DNA from: Rhizobium sp. AC27/96
Lineage (GTDB): Bacteria > Pseudomonadota > Alphaproteobacteria > Rhizobiales > Rhizobiaceae
DNA length: 64,000 bases
Assembly: GCF_001692325.1 (NCBI RefSeq)
Contig: NZ_LXKN01000022.1
Span: 17,465 to 81,464 of the forward strand
Direction of reading: 5' to 3'
The position numbers and the translations under genes are program-made. The notes under the pieces were generated by a model, which was not told the DNA's origin, did no database searches, and saw nothing but the letters and a program-made list of their open reading frames with translations. Shown one piece after another: positions 55,450-63,905 of the stretch (the first letter of the stretch is position 1; each line of letters opens with the position of its first letter).

Positions 55450-56631
55450 CTAGTTTGCCGCCTGCTCGGGGCCTTGTTCCTTTTGTGTGGCGACCCATGG
55501 TTCGGCCACGACCTTGCTGCCCGGCTGGATCTTGTGGACACCGTCCACAACGACCGTCTCGCCATTCTTCAGCCCGGAATCGACGCTCCATTCGGCATCG
55601 AGCGCCTGGCCGAGGACGACATCGCGGGCTTCGGCTTTGCCGTCTGCACCGATGACGAAGACCTGCGGCCTGCCGTCCGCCGTCCGGGTGACGGCACGTT
55701 GCGGAATAGTGATCCCGTCTTTGCGGATCGCCTGCTCGATGCGTACGCGGACATACATTCCGGGCAGCAGGTCACCGCCGGCATTCGGAAATTCTGCCCT
55801 TAAGGTGACTTGGCCTGTATTCGGATCGACGCCGGCATTGGAGAAGAGAAGCTTGCCGGGTAGCGGATAGACGTCGCCGCCGTCGAAGACCAGTTCGACC
55901 CGTGCCTGGCTCCGGCCGGAGCTCTCCAGTTTGCCTTCGGAAACGGCTCTCTTCAGTGCGAGGAGATCCTGTGCCGACTGGGTAAAATCGGCGTAGACCG
56001 GATCGATCTGCTGGATCAGTGCCAGATTGGAGGTTCCGTCCGCCGTGACCAGCGACCCCTCAGTCACAAGTGCGGCGCCGATAACCCCGGTTATCGGAGC
56101 ACGAACCTCGGTATAGTCGAGATTGATCCTTGCTTCTTCGAGCGTCGCCTCCGCCAGTGCTACGTCCGCATCGGCCTGGGCCAGATTGACGCTCGCCGTA
56201 TCGAAATCGACGCCTGTCGCGGCATTCTGCTTGCGAAGCGCACGCTGCCGTTCGAGCTGCTGACGAGCGTTCGCCTGCGTTGCCTTTGCGCGCTGCAGGG
56301 AGGCCTCGGCGCTTTGAACTCTGACCCGGAAGAGGCGGGGATCGATGCGATAGAGAACGTCCCCCTGCTTCACCAGGCTGCCCTGCTCGAAGACCCGCTC
56401 CTGCAGGATTCCCGAGACCCGGGCCCGGACTTCGGACACGCGCGTGGCGGCGATGCGGCCCGGAAGCTCGCTTGCGACGGGAATTGGATGGGCGACAAGC
56501 CTGATGACACCGACCGCAGGTGCTGGCACTTCCGCGCTTTCCTGCGCATGGGCAATTCCGGCCGTCGAGGCGAGAAGAAGCCAGGCGAGGAGATAGGCCC
56601 TCGGGCGTGTCGGTCTAAGGGTGGTCCGCAT
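55450..56631 (-). CDS. RND efflux adaptor, AcrA/MexA-like
   Basis: Periplasmic membrane-fusion protein of 393 residues. The signal peptide ends near AHA-QES (residues 1-29), without a lipobox Cys. Features in order are the membrane-proximal beta domain (ELPGRIAATRVSEVRARVSGIL), lipoyl half, coiled coil (about 100-175), second lipoyl half and a final barrel ending in PWVATQKEQG. ATG at 56631. First gene of the RND operon, divergent from the response regulator gene. Confidence 0.92.
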   Translation of the reverse strand: MRTTLRPTRPRAYLLAWLLLASTAGIAHAQESAEVPAPAVGVIRLVAHPIPVASELPGRIAATRVSEVRARVSGILQERVFEQGSLVKQGDVLYRIDPRLFRVRVQSAEASLQRAKATQANARQQLERQRALRKQNAATGVDFDTASVNLAQADADVALAEATLEEARINLDYTEVRAPITGVIGAALVTEGSLVTADGTSNLALIQQIDPVYADFTQSAQDLLALKRAVSEGKLESSGRSQARVELVFDGGDVYPLPGKLLFSNAGVDPNTGQVTLRAEFPNAGGDLLPGMYVRVRIEQAIRKDGITIPQRAVTRTADGRPQVFVIGADGKAEARDVVLGQALDAEWSVDSGLKNGETVVVDGVHKIQPGSKVVAEPWVATQKEQGPEQAAN

Positions 56632-56683
56632 GGATGCATGTCCTGGTTACCCGCCGTCATGGCGAGATCGAAAAGAAGGGAAA

Positions 56684-56725
56684 AGCATGGGCGCAGCCGG
56701 AGCTTGCCGGGATACAGCCCATGCT
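56684..56725. promoter_or_regulatory. Inverted repeat in the RND/two-component divergent spacer
   Basis: AGCATGGGC (56684-56692) and GCCCATGCT (56717-56725) are perfect 9-bp inverted arms with 24 nt between. They could be paired sites for the response regulator or a leader hairpin. Confidence 0.4.
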
Positions 56726-56856
56726 TGTTGCCGCATACGATATGACCTGCAGATTGTTGCGCTTCTGTTTGCTATATGTGGAGGTTGTGTGGAGGCGGAC
56801 GATTGAATATTGACTGCCGGGCCGGCTCAGCCTTTCCTGATGGAAAGGGGATGCGA

Positions 56857-57552
56857 ATGGAAAATGCGCTTATTTTGATCATCGAAGACGAGCCGGAGAT
56901 CTCCGATATTCTGGAGCGCTATTTCGCGCGCGAAGGCTTCCGGATTCTGACGGCCTCCGATGGCGAGATCGGTCTTGCTCATCATCAGCGTCTGAGGCCG
57001 GATCTCGTGGTTCTCGACGTCAAATTGCCGAAAGTCGATGGTTACGCCGTCCTTGCGACGATCCGTCAGCGCGGAGACACGCCCGTCATCATGGTGACGG
57101 CTCTGGCCGAAGATTTTGACAAGCTTCACGGCCTGCGCTCAGGCGCGGACGACTATGTCGTCAAGCCGTTCAACCCGGCCGAGGTCGTTGCGCGGGCGCG
57201 CGCCATCCTCAGGCGTGCCACGGGAAGCGGCCTTACGAACAAGGTTTTGCGCGTCGGCCGGCTTTCCGTCGATCCGATGGCTCATGTCGCCTATGTCGAC
57301 CTTCAGGACGGCCGCGCGGCGCTGCCCTTGACCCTTACCGAATTCCGCATTCTCGAATATATGGCGGGCTCCCCGAACCGGGCTTTCGAGCGCGGCGAGA
57401 TCGTCGATGCCTGTCTTCCCGAAGGAGACGCATTGGACCGCACGGTCGACAGCCATATCAGCAAGCTGCGCAAAAAGCTGGAGGCGGCCGGCGTCGGCAA
57501 TCTTCTGAACGGTGTCAGAGGGATAGGCTACCGCCTTGGCGAGTTTGGTTAG
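56857..57552 (+). CDS. OmpR-family response regulator, BaeR-like
   Basis: Response regulator of 231 residues. Receiver domain: acidic pair Glu10-Asp11, phosphorylated Asp54 in LVVLDVKLPK, switch Thr in MVTA and Lys in VVKPF. The C-terminal winged helix (LPLTLTEFRILEYM, DRTVDSHISKLRKKL) binds DNA. ATG 56857 is chosen because AAGGGG lies 6-10 nt before it; ATG 56851 overlaps that site. It overlaps the sensor gene and faces the RND pump genes, which it probably activates under envelope stress. Confidence 0.9.
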   Translation: MENALILIIEDEPEISDILERYFAREGFRILTASDGEIGLAHHQRLRPDLVVLDVKLPKVDGYAVLATIRQRGDTPVIMVTALAEDFDKLHGLRSGADDYVVKPFNPAEVVARARAILRRATGSGLTNKVLRVGRLSVDPMAHVAYVDLQDGRAALPLTLTEFRILEYMAGSPNRAFERGEIVDACLPEGDALDRTVDSHISKLRKKLEAAGVGNLLNGVRGIGYRLGEFG

Positions 57553-58594
57553 GAACAGTCTCAACCGGCAGATCGTCTGGTCGACCACGATCGTCGCGTT
57601 CGTGTCGCTTTCGGTGATGTTCTTCGGGTTCCTGATCTATGGCTGGGTCTGGGATTGGCTTTTTCCCGACCCCAGCGCGTCGGAAGATTGGGCGCCGACC
57701 GACTTTGTGGTCCTGGCCATCAATGTCGCGATCGGCCAGGCTGTGGGTGCCTATGTCGGCTGGCGGCTTGCCCGGCGGCTGGTCAAACCGCTCGTCGCGG
57801 TGACGCAGGCCGCCCGCACGATCGCCGAAGGTGACTTCACCGGCCGTGCGACCGGGCAGGGAACCTTCGGTGAAGCGGACCGCCTGATCGAGGATTTCAA
57901 CCAGATGGCGGAGAAGCTGCAAAAGGCCGAAAAGGAACTGCAATACTCGAATTCGGCCATCGCCCACGAATTGCGGACACCTCTCACCATCCTGCGCGGT
58001 CGCATGCAGGGTCTTGCGGATGGCGTCTATGAGCCGAGCCAGGACGTCTTCCGCGGATTGATCGGACACATCGACGCGCTGACGCGGATTGTTGATGATC
58101 TGAAGACGCTGTCGCTGATGAATGCCGGGCGGATGGAGCTCGATTGCACGCGGTTCGATCTGGCCGCCGAGGTCGCCGACGTCATAAGCTCGGCGGCACC
58201 AACTCTTGCCGATTGCAGGATCGAGGTCGAAACCAGTCTCGAGCGCGTCATCCTGAGCGCAGACCGGGCTCGCATCCGACAGGCGGTCCTAGCTCTCATC
58301 GACAATGTCGGTCGCTATGCTCCCGGATCGAAGCTGGAGGCGGTGGTGAAAGTGGCGGGCGACGCATGTCTGATATCGATTTCCGACAATGGCCCGGGAA
58401 TGACGGGCGTGGAGCGTGAATATGCGTTCGAGCGCTTCTGGCGGGCCGACGATGCGCGCACGCGAAAGACCGGCGGATCGGGTCTCGGACTTTCCGTCGT
58501 CGAAGCCATAGCCGAAGCGCATGGCGGGCGGGCCGCGATCGAGCGGCGAACCGGGGGTGGTACGAAAGTCACCGTCACGATCCCGCGCGCCTGA
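57536..58594 (+). CDS. Sensor histidine kinase, BaeS-like
   Basis: Membrane sensor kinase of 352 residues with two helices (about 13-37 and 58-78) around a very short periplasmic loop of about 20 residues. A HAMP domain (residues 78-130) follows, then the phosphoacceptor His144 in SAIAHELRTPLTILRGRMQG, DNVGRYAPG (N box), DNGPG and GGSGLGLSVV. The short sensor loop suggests detection within the membrane. TTG start 57536 overlaps the regulator stop by 17 nt. Confidence 0.88.
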   Translation: MASLVRNSLNRQIVWSTTIVAFVSLSVMFFGFLIYGWVWDWLFPDPSASEDWAPTDFVVLAINVAIGQAVGAYVGWRLARRLVKPLVAVTQAARTIAEGDFTGRATGQGTFGEADRLIEDFNQMAEKLQKAEKELQYSNSAIAHELRTPLTILRGRMQGLADGVYEPSQDVFRGLIGHIDALTRIVDDLKTLSLMNAGRMELDCTRFDLAAEVADVISSAAPTLADCRIEVETSLERVILSADRARIRQAVLALIDNVGRYAPGSKLEAVVKVAGDACLISISDNGPGMTGVEREYAFERFWRADDARTRKTGGSGLGLSVVEAIAEAHGGRAAIERRTGGGTKVTVTIPRA

Positions 58595-58723
58595 TACCGG
58601 ATCGCGCTTCGTCGCTGCGTGTGTGAGCCAATGCCGGCGCGCATATGAGATCGGCACTCCCCATCGGCGTCTCGATGCAGGCCGAATAGTCACAAATCTT
58701 TGATATCGAGCCGTGCGCTGTTT

Positions 58724-58748
58724 GGAACCGGTCCCTGTGGAATTGGTT
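58724..58748 (+). promoter_or_regulatory. EcfG-like general stress promoter
   Basis: GGAAC at 58724-58728, 16 nt, then GGTT at 58745-58748. The alphaproteobacterial EcfG consensus is GGAAC-N16/17-CGTT, so only one base in the -10 differs. It is about 32 bp upstream of the start codon at 58780. Confidence 0.5.
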
Positions 58749-58779
58749 ATATTACCAATGGACTCAAGGGAGGACCGTC

Positions 58780-59103
58780 ATGCCAAGTTCACTATCATAC
58801 GCCGCCAGCGCAATCCTGCTGTTTGGTGTTACCGTCGCGTCTGCCTATCCCGCTTCAGCGATTTCGCGCATCAGTTCGACCACGCAAACCTGTGCGGCGC
58901 TGCGTCAGACGATCAGCCGCGAGGGAGCTGTTATCGTGACGCATCCGGGAACGCGGCAGTCCGGCACGCTCTATGACCGTTATGTGCGTGACAGTGACTA
59001 TTGCGACTCCGGCGATGTCGCGACTGACGATTGGGTGCCGGCGAAAGATGGAAGTTGCCGTCTCTCCAATTGCCAGACCTATGAGCCGCCTTTTGACAAT
59101 TGA
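58780..59103 (+). CDS. Small secreted Cys-rich protein
   Basis: Exported protein of 107 residues. Signal peptide residues 1-26 (ASA-ISR). The mature part has five Cys residues (TCAALRQTI, DYCDSGD, GSCRLSNCQTYEPPF), probably forming disulfides. I recognise it only as a type found in rhizobial genomes, without function. A possible EcfG promoter lies upstream, so it may be a general stress protein. Confidence 0.68.
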   Translation: MPSSLSYAASAILLFGVTVASAYPASAISRISSTTQTCAALRQTISREGAVIVTHPGTRQSGTLYDRYVRDSDYCDSGDVATDDWVPAKDGSCRLSNCQTYEPPFDN

Positions 59104-59211
59104 GGTGTGATGGCTACCGCCAACGGTAAGAAATGCCGGACTCCGCACCTGCAAGGGCGCCGGGAAGGGTGTCCAATGCGGCTCGAAGATTCTTCTTGCA
59201 ATATAGTCTGC

Positions 59212-59228
59212 GCACAGATAATCTGTGC
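59212..59228. promoter_or_regulatory. Perfect 17-bp palindrome, MarR operator candidate
   Basis: GCACAGAT, central A, ATCTGTGC at 59212-59228, all arms matching. It lies just downstream of a TATAGT element (59202-59207) and 44 bp before the first gene of the SRPBCC-MarR operon. Confidence 0.75.
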
Positions 59229-59272
59229 ATAGATTAAATCGCTCATCGAGCAGGAAGAACGGAGCCAAGGCA

Positions 59273-59701
59273 ATGTGGACCAATGAATACACCGCCATTT
59301 CCCCCCTCCCGGCAAGAGCTATCTGGAATGCCCTCAAGGCAGTGCACGAAGGCCGTCTCACCTATGAAGGCGCCGATACCTTCTTGTTGCACGGGCCATT
59401 TGCCAAGGGCACGCGGGTCTCGGTCACTCCCATGGGGCAGGACACGTTCGAAGCCACCATTGTCGACCTCATAGAGAATGTGACCTATGCCGACGAGACG
59501 TCCTTCGGCGATACGACATTGCTGTTCCGGCATACGTTGACGCCGGTTGAAGGTGGCACGCAAGTGACCCACCGCCTTGAGATCTCCGGCCCCTCGGCTG
59601 GCGAAGTAGGACCGGAACTCGGACCGCAGATCAGCGGGGATTTCGACGTCACGATGGCCAGGCTGTTCGAAAAGGCAAAGGAGTTTGAGCATCTTGGTTG
59701 A
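59273..59701 (+). CDS. SRPBCC-family (polyketide cyclase-like) protein
   Basis: Soluble protein of 142 residues with the START/Bet v1 helix-grip fold. Hints are TNEYTAISPLPARAIWNALKAV and the GTRVSVTPMGQDTFEATIVDLIENVTYADETSF beta segments, ending with a long C-terminal helix (DVTMARLFEKAKEFEHLG). Such proteins bind hydrophobic ligands. ATG 59273 has GGAG 8 nt before. First gene of the SRPBCC-MarR operon, where it may handle the regulator's ligand. Confidence 0.78.
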   Translation: MWTNEYTAISPLPARAIWNALKAVHEGRLTYEGADTFLLHGPFAKGTRVSVTPMGQDTFEATIVDLIENVTYADETSFGDTTLLFRHTLTPVEGGTQVTHRLEISGPSAGEVGPELGPQISGDFDVTMARLFEKAKEFEHLG

Positions 59702-59711
59702 TGGAGAGCAT

Positions 59712-60152
59712 TTGAATACGCGTTTTAAAGAGGGACCATCCCACAGCCCTGGACTGTTGCTGTGGCGAACGACCATGCGCTGGCAGCGCGCCATGACGGC
59801 GGCGCTGGCCCCGCTTGACCTGACACATGTTCAGTTCGTGCTGTTGGCCTCGGCGATGTGGCTCGGTCGTCATGGCGAGCCTCCCAATCAGGTGCAACTT
59901 GCCGCCCAGGCAGGCACTGACGTGAAGATGACCTCGGATGTGATTGCCCGGCTTCAGGCCAAGGGGCTGATCGCACGCGAGGCCGATCCCAGGGATTCCC
60001 GCGCCAAGGTCATTCGCATCACCGAGGCCGGAGCGGCCTCGGCACAGCGTGCCATTGTCGCCGTCGAGACTGCGGATGCGGCTTTTTTCGATCCGGTGGA
60101 CGACACGAAACTTGTCGCTATGCTGCAACAGCTTGCAGGCGACATTCGTTGA
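59712..60152 (+). CDS. MarR-family regulator
   Basis: DNA-binding protein of 146 residues with a winged helix (LTHVQFVLLASAMWL, NQVQLAAQAGTDVKMTSDVIARLQAKGLIARE, DPRDSRAKVIRITEAG, the wing). I start at TTG 59712 since GGAG at 59703-59706 is 5 nt upstream and it clears the previous gene; an in-frame TTG at 59685 would overlap. The palindrome before the operon is its probable site. Confidence 0.82.
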   Translation: MNTRFKEGPSHSPGLLLWRTTMRWQRAMTAALAPLDLTHVQFVLLASAMWLGRHGEPPNQVQLAAQAGTDVKMTSDVIARLQAKGLIAREADPRDSRAKVIRITEAGAASAQRAIVAVETADAAFFDPVDDTKLVAMLQQLAGDIR

Positions 60153-60185
60153 CCTTCGGAATTGCCGTAGCAAAAGGAGGTCGAA

Positions 60186-60443
60186 TTGCCCGAAGACGAC
60201 CATCGCTATGTGGAAATGACAACGCGTCTCAGATCGTTGCGGTCGTTCTGTGATTTCCTGGCCAATGGCGGAGTGGTTCGGATCGCACAGGCGGACGGGT
60301 TGCCATTCGAGGACGTGACTGCAATCCAGCTGCAGCGAAGCAGCCAGGAAGCTGAAGCCCTGGCGCGGATGCGACGAAAGCTCTTTCCCGAGCTTGCCGA
60401 CGAAGATGTCTCGCCCAGCCTTTACAGCAGCAACCCAGAATGA
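60186..60443 (+). CDS. Small conserved-looking protein, unknown function
   Basis: Protein of 85 residues beginning at TTG 60186 with a near-perfect AGGAGG ribosome site 5 nt upstream, unusual strength for a TTG start. It is helix-rich (TTRLRSLRSFCDFLANGG, EAEALARMRRKLFPELADEDVS) with no motif known to me. It follows MarR by 33 nt, so it may be the third gene of that operon. Confidence 0.65.
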   Translation: MPEDDHRYVEMTTRLRSLRSFCDFLANGGVVRIAQADGLPFEDVTAIQLQRSSQEAEALARMRRKLFPELADEDVSPSLYSSNPE

Positions 60444-60533
60444 TCGCAGTAGATTGTATGAAGGCCATGCCGTAGCCGACTATCCTTTCGTGATCACTGC
60501 CCGACATGGCAAGCGGACCAAAGATCAGGGGCC

Positions 60534-61145
60534 TCATCCCTCGGCCGAGGCGCCGCCGAACTTCAGTCCGTCGACAAGCAGGCTCAGCATTCTATCGAGA
60601 TACGCCTCGCCGGCTGGGTCCGACACGGCCATGGAGAGGTAAGCGATCGTGCGCAGCAGGTCGCCCGGCTCGACATCCCCTCGAATATCTCCGTGCGCAG
60701 CTGCCGCTTTCAACAGGGAGGCAAGCGCGGGCTCGAAATTGGAGCGGAAATATGCAGGCAGAGCGTCGTAGGCGGGATCACCGGAATGCAGGGCTGCGAC
60801 AAGCCCCTTCTTGGCGGCCAGGAACCCTGTAAATCGCTTCAACCAGCGTGCCAGAGCCTCGCCAGGTGGATGCGCCGCCGCAAGGATGGCAGCCTGTTCG
60901 GTACAGGCGTCGACTTCCCGACGGAAGACGGCCAAGATCAAGTCGGACCGTTTCGGGAAACGACGGTAGAGCGTTGCAATCCCCACGCCCGCCCTCGACG
61001 CGATCTCCCGCACCGGAGCATCCGCACCCGAATTCACGAACACCTCCTTGGCCGCCTGCAGAAGAATGTCCTCGTTCTGCCTGGCGTCCGCCCGCAGGCG
61101 ACGCTTGGTGCCGCCACTCTTTTCCCTGTCGTCCCGCGAGTCCAT
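60534..61145 (-). CDS. TetR-family repressor
   Basis: Repressor of 203 residues. Helix-turn-helix at residues about 27-68 (GADAPVREIASRAGVGIATLYRRFPKRSDLI), then an all-helical ligand domain. A basic leader (KSGGTKRRLRADARQ) precedes it. ATG 61145. Divergent from the SDR gene at 61278, with two near-identical palindromes in the spacer, so it most likely controls that SDR. Confidence 0.88.
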   Translation of the reverse strand: MDSRDDREKSGGTKRRLRADARQNEDILLQAAKEVFVNSGADAPVREIASRAGVGIATLYRRFPKRSDLILAVFRREVDACTEQAAILAAAHPPGEALARWLKRFTGFLAAKKGLVAALHSGDPAYDALPAYFRSNFEPALASLLKAAAAHGDIRGDVEPGDLLRTIAYLSMAVSDPAGEAYLDRMLSLLVDGLKFGGASAEG

Positions 61146-61172
61146 CGAAAGTACACATGCCCCTTGATAAGT

Positions 61173-61214
61173 GGATCATTGTTCCGTATATGGCTGTATA
61201 TGGATCGTTGATCC
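61173..61214. promoter_or_regulatory. Two TetR operator-like palindromes
   Basis: GGATCATTGTTCC (61173-61185) and GGATCGTTGATCC (61202-61214), 13 bp each, starts 29 bp apart in the tetR/SDR spacer. The second is a perfect GGATC-GTT-GATCC palindrome and the first has one arm mismatch. Confidence 0.7.
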
Positions 61215-61277
61215 GTTTAATTCATTACCTAGTTCCGTGCAACCCAACAAGTTGCTTCATCACAAAGGATGCTTTTC

Positions 61278-62027
61278 ATGCAGGAAAAGATGCTCGCTCT
61301 GGTTACCGGAGCAAATCAGGGTCTTGGTCGGCAGATCGCCAGCGAGCTTGTCGCCAACGGTTATATTGTTCTCGTCGGCTCGCGTGATTTCGAAAAGGGC
61401 AGGGAAGCAGCCGAAAGCATCGGCGCTGACGCTCATGCCATCCAACTCGACGTGACGGATGGCGCAAGCATTGCCGCCGCCGTCGACCGCATCCGGTCCG
61501 AGTTCGGCCATCTCGACCTTCTCGTCAACAATGCCGCAATCTCCAATGCCGGAATACCGGGCCGGTCGCTTGAGGAGAATATGGCGGCGAGCCGGGCCAG
61601 CGTCGCATCGATCGACCAAATGCGGACGGTCTGGGAGACGAATGTCTTTGCGGTTCTGGCCCTTACTCAGGCAATGCTGCCGCTCCTTCGCGCGGCACCG
61701 TCGGCTCGCATCCTCAATGTCTCGAGCGGCGTGGGGTCGCTGACGCTGAATGCGGATCCGAGCTTCCAGTACCGGGCCGGGTTCGGTGTCATCTATGCAG
61801 CCTCGAAGACCGCTCTTAACGCCATCACGCTTTCCCTCGCCATTGATCTCGAGCCCGAGGGAATCAAGGTCTATGCCGCAAGCCCGGGCTTCACGGCCAC
61901 GGCGCTGAACAACTTTCAGGGCACGGATACGGTGGAAGTCGGGGCACGCAACCTCGTCCGCGCCGCGCTCGACACTGAGAGCCCGACCGGGACCTTCACC
62001 GGCCCGAGCGGCATTCTTCCGTGGTGA
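61278..62027 (+). CDS. Short-chain dehydrogenase/reductase (carbonyl reductase type)
   Basis: NADPH-type oxidoreductase of 249 residues: cofactor motif VTGANQGLGRQIA, SRDFEKGREA (Arg after strand 2 favours NADP), NNAAISN, the Ser of NVSSGVG and YAASKTALNAIT. ATG 61278 has AAAGGA 8 nt before; an ATG at 61269 is less well placed. Probably the target of the divergent TetR gene; induced by an unknown, perhaps toxic, carbonyl compound. Confidence 0.87.
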   Translation: MQEKMLALVTGANQGLGRQIASELVANGYIVLVGSRDFEKGREAAESIGADAHAIQLDVTDGASIAAAVDRIRSEFGHLDLLVNNAAISNAGIPGRSLEENMAASRASVASIDQMRTVWETNVFAVLALTQAMLPLLRAAPSARILNVSSGVGSLTLNADPSFQYRAGFGVIYAASKTALNAITLSLAIDLEPEGIKVYAASPGFTATALNNFQGTDTVEVGARNLVRAALDTESPTGTFTGPSGILPW

Positions 62028-62100
62028 CCGAAAGGCCGCCAGCAATGCGGGCCCATGCGATGTCGTGATCCTTCGCGGATGTCCGCAAGAAAGGGCAGGC

Positions 62101-62132
62101 GCCCGATTTTATCGGGCCGCCCTCCCGGGCGG
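62101..62132. terminator. Tandem hairpins between convergent genes
   Basis: GCCCGAT (62101-62107) with ATCGGGC (62111-62117) and, directly after, CCGCCC (62117-62122) with GGGCGG (62127-62132). They separate SDR from the convergent YdeI gene. Confidence 0.55.
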
Positions 62133-62154
62133 AACCCAGGCCTGACGATCCGAT

Positions 62155-62730
62155 TCAGCCTGATTGCTCTTCTTCCGCCAGCATCCGGACGAAGTCGGTC
62201 ATGATCCGCTGGCGGGTCTCCTCCCGTCTCGCAGTCTGGATGCGATGGTAGATCGAAAAGAGGCGGCCGCGGCCGAGTTTGTCGAAGACGCTCTTCGCCG
62301 CGGCGTTCTCAGCCAGCATGGACAAGAATGCTTCGGGAAATTGCATGGTTGCTCCACTGGCATAGGCGGCATCCCAGCGGCCGTCGGACTTGGCGGCAAG
62401 GACGGCTCGAAGCCCAGGCTCACGCATCTTTCCTTCGAGGATGAGTTTCTCGGCATGCGCACAATTGATCTTCGACCAACCGGATTTGGCGTGGCGCGGT
62501 GTGAACCGTTGAAGCCACGATGTCTCATCATGGCTCTTCTTGATCCCATCGATCCATCCCCACGCCAGTGCCGCGACGACGGCTTCCGACCAGGACATCG
62601 ATGCCGTCCCGGAACCCTTCTTGAAAAGCCTCACCCAGACCTCGGATGATTGCGCGTGGTTGCCGACCAGCCAGGCATCGAAGGCCGCGGCATTCGGAAA
62701 CGCCTGAACTTTGCTGAAATCGACATCCAT
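62155..62730 (-). CDS. YdeI/OmpD-associated family protein
   Basis: Soluble protein of 191 residues. The N-terminal domain has FDAWLVGNHAQSSEVWVRLFKKGS, EAVVAALAWGWIDGIKKSHDETSWLQRFTPRHAKSGWSKIN typical of YdeI, a family linked to bacteriocin or polymyxin tolerance in some bacteria. The C-terminal helices include ARREETRQRIMTDF. ATG at 62730. Function not established here. Confidence 0.85.
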   Translation of the reverse strand: MDVDFSKVQAFPNAAAFDAWLVGNHAQSSEVWVRLFKKGSGTASMSWSEAVVAALAWGWIDGIKKSHDETSWLQRFTPRHAKSGWSKINCAHAEKLILEGKMREPGLRAVLAAKSDGRWDAAYASGATMQFPEAFLSMLAENAAAKSVFDKLGRGRLFSIYHRIQTARREETRQRIMTDFVRMLAEEEQSG

Positions 62731-63625
62731 GGCGGTGCTCGGAACCCTGATAGTTGGAGATCCGATCTTCTAGCAGCGACCTACTGACAGTTTCTGTCAG
62801 CGGTGCTGGTTCTTGTATCTGGAACAGCGTCTCATGGCGCGGTTTAGCAAGGTATATGGGTTCACGATATAGCCAACCGAAAGCGATTGACTTCTTCTGT
62901 GCATCGATCCAACACGCCGTGGCTATGCGAAGATGTATGCCTGCAACATGCGTGTTGAGGAGATCTCGGCTTGAGCCGATGCGAATCTGCTCAATTTTGA
63001 AGCCGACAAGAGATCCAGCGAGCGCACCTTCATGCAAAAGGTACCTACCAACGTGCTCATCATAAACGCTGCGATCATAAGGTCGATTTGCTCTGGTGGC
63101 TCGACTTTTGTATCCGCACCCTGCGCCCAGGCACAAAGAGCGGACAATATAATTGCAATTACAATATAGTAGCCAAACGACGGGGTTTTTCAGAAGCTGT
63201 ATTTGTAATTATTGGCACACTTGGAGCTTTGCCTATAGAGTTCGAACGTCTCTGAAATCACTCTTCAGCATGGCGGATCGGTGATTCAATGCAATTATGA
63301 GCCGACTGCACAGACGGTAAGTGCGGGCGCCGGCCTGACCGCTTCGGCGAACATCGTCTCATTCAATCAGGCTGATGAGTCCACTGAATCAAGGTTAAAA
63401 GCATCCCAGAAGCCCATATTTCCGGGCGAATCCAAAGATCAAGCAACATCGACAACCAGTTTTGGCTACCTGAAAACCACCACTATCGATACTTGAAATG
63501 CTTTGGTTCAGAAGTCGACCTTGTTCTGGATTTAGGCCAGCTCTGTTATCGATCCGCAAACATTCCTCATGCCGCCATTCGGGAGTTCTGTTGCGGGGGA
63601 TTGCAGATGAAGGATGCCCTGCCGC
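62731..63625. other. Low-gene-density region with possible gene remnants
   Basis: About 900 bases, lower in GC than the rest, with no confident gene. A minus-strand frame at 62923-63147 (SALCAWAQGADTKVEPP) would have a convincing signal peptide if it began a few codons earlier (KTPSFGYYIVIAIILSALC), but a TGA sits there instead of a start, so it looks decayed. A plus-strand frame at 63281-63496 (GTG, 71 residues) has no recognisable features. Confidence 0.4.
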
Positions 63626-63895
63626 CTATCGCTTGGCCAATGACGAGCGTATCATCGATATATGCCACACGATCCAGGCGATTAACCCCGCTAGAGCACC
63701 GACAGACACAAGGAACAAGAGGCCACTCAGATCGATCACACCTGGATATGGCAGCAAGACCGCAGCCACTATTCCGACAAAGGTCCCTGCGACGAGACCC
63801 GACCACCATCTGACCAGATCTAGGCAAATGCCGATCAGAAAGAGCGGCATGCCCAATACGAGCATTGCAAGAAACGAATATGGGAAGGCCACCAC
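63626..63895 (-). pseudogene. Membrane protein fragment, 5' end probably lost
   Basis: At least 89 residues with three helices (FLAMLVLGMPLFLIGICLDLV, LVAGTFVGIVAAVLLPYP, LLFLVSVGALAGLIAWIVW). The frame remains open to the right through the IS-like sequence without a usual start or ribosome site, so the gene's beginning appears to have been removed by an insertion at about 63906. A GTG at 63895 could still give a short product. Confidence 0.5.
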
Positions 63896-63905
63896 GAAGT
63901 TGGCA

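Noticed and set aside
52293..55565. 1090-residue form of the RND protein
   Set aside because: The extra 41 residues overlap the adaptor gene; MAQFFIRRP at 55442 gives exactly AcrB length.
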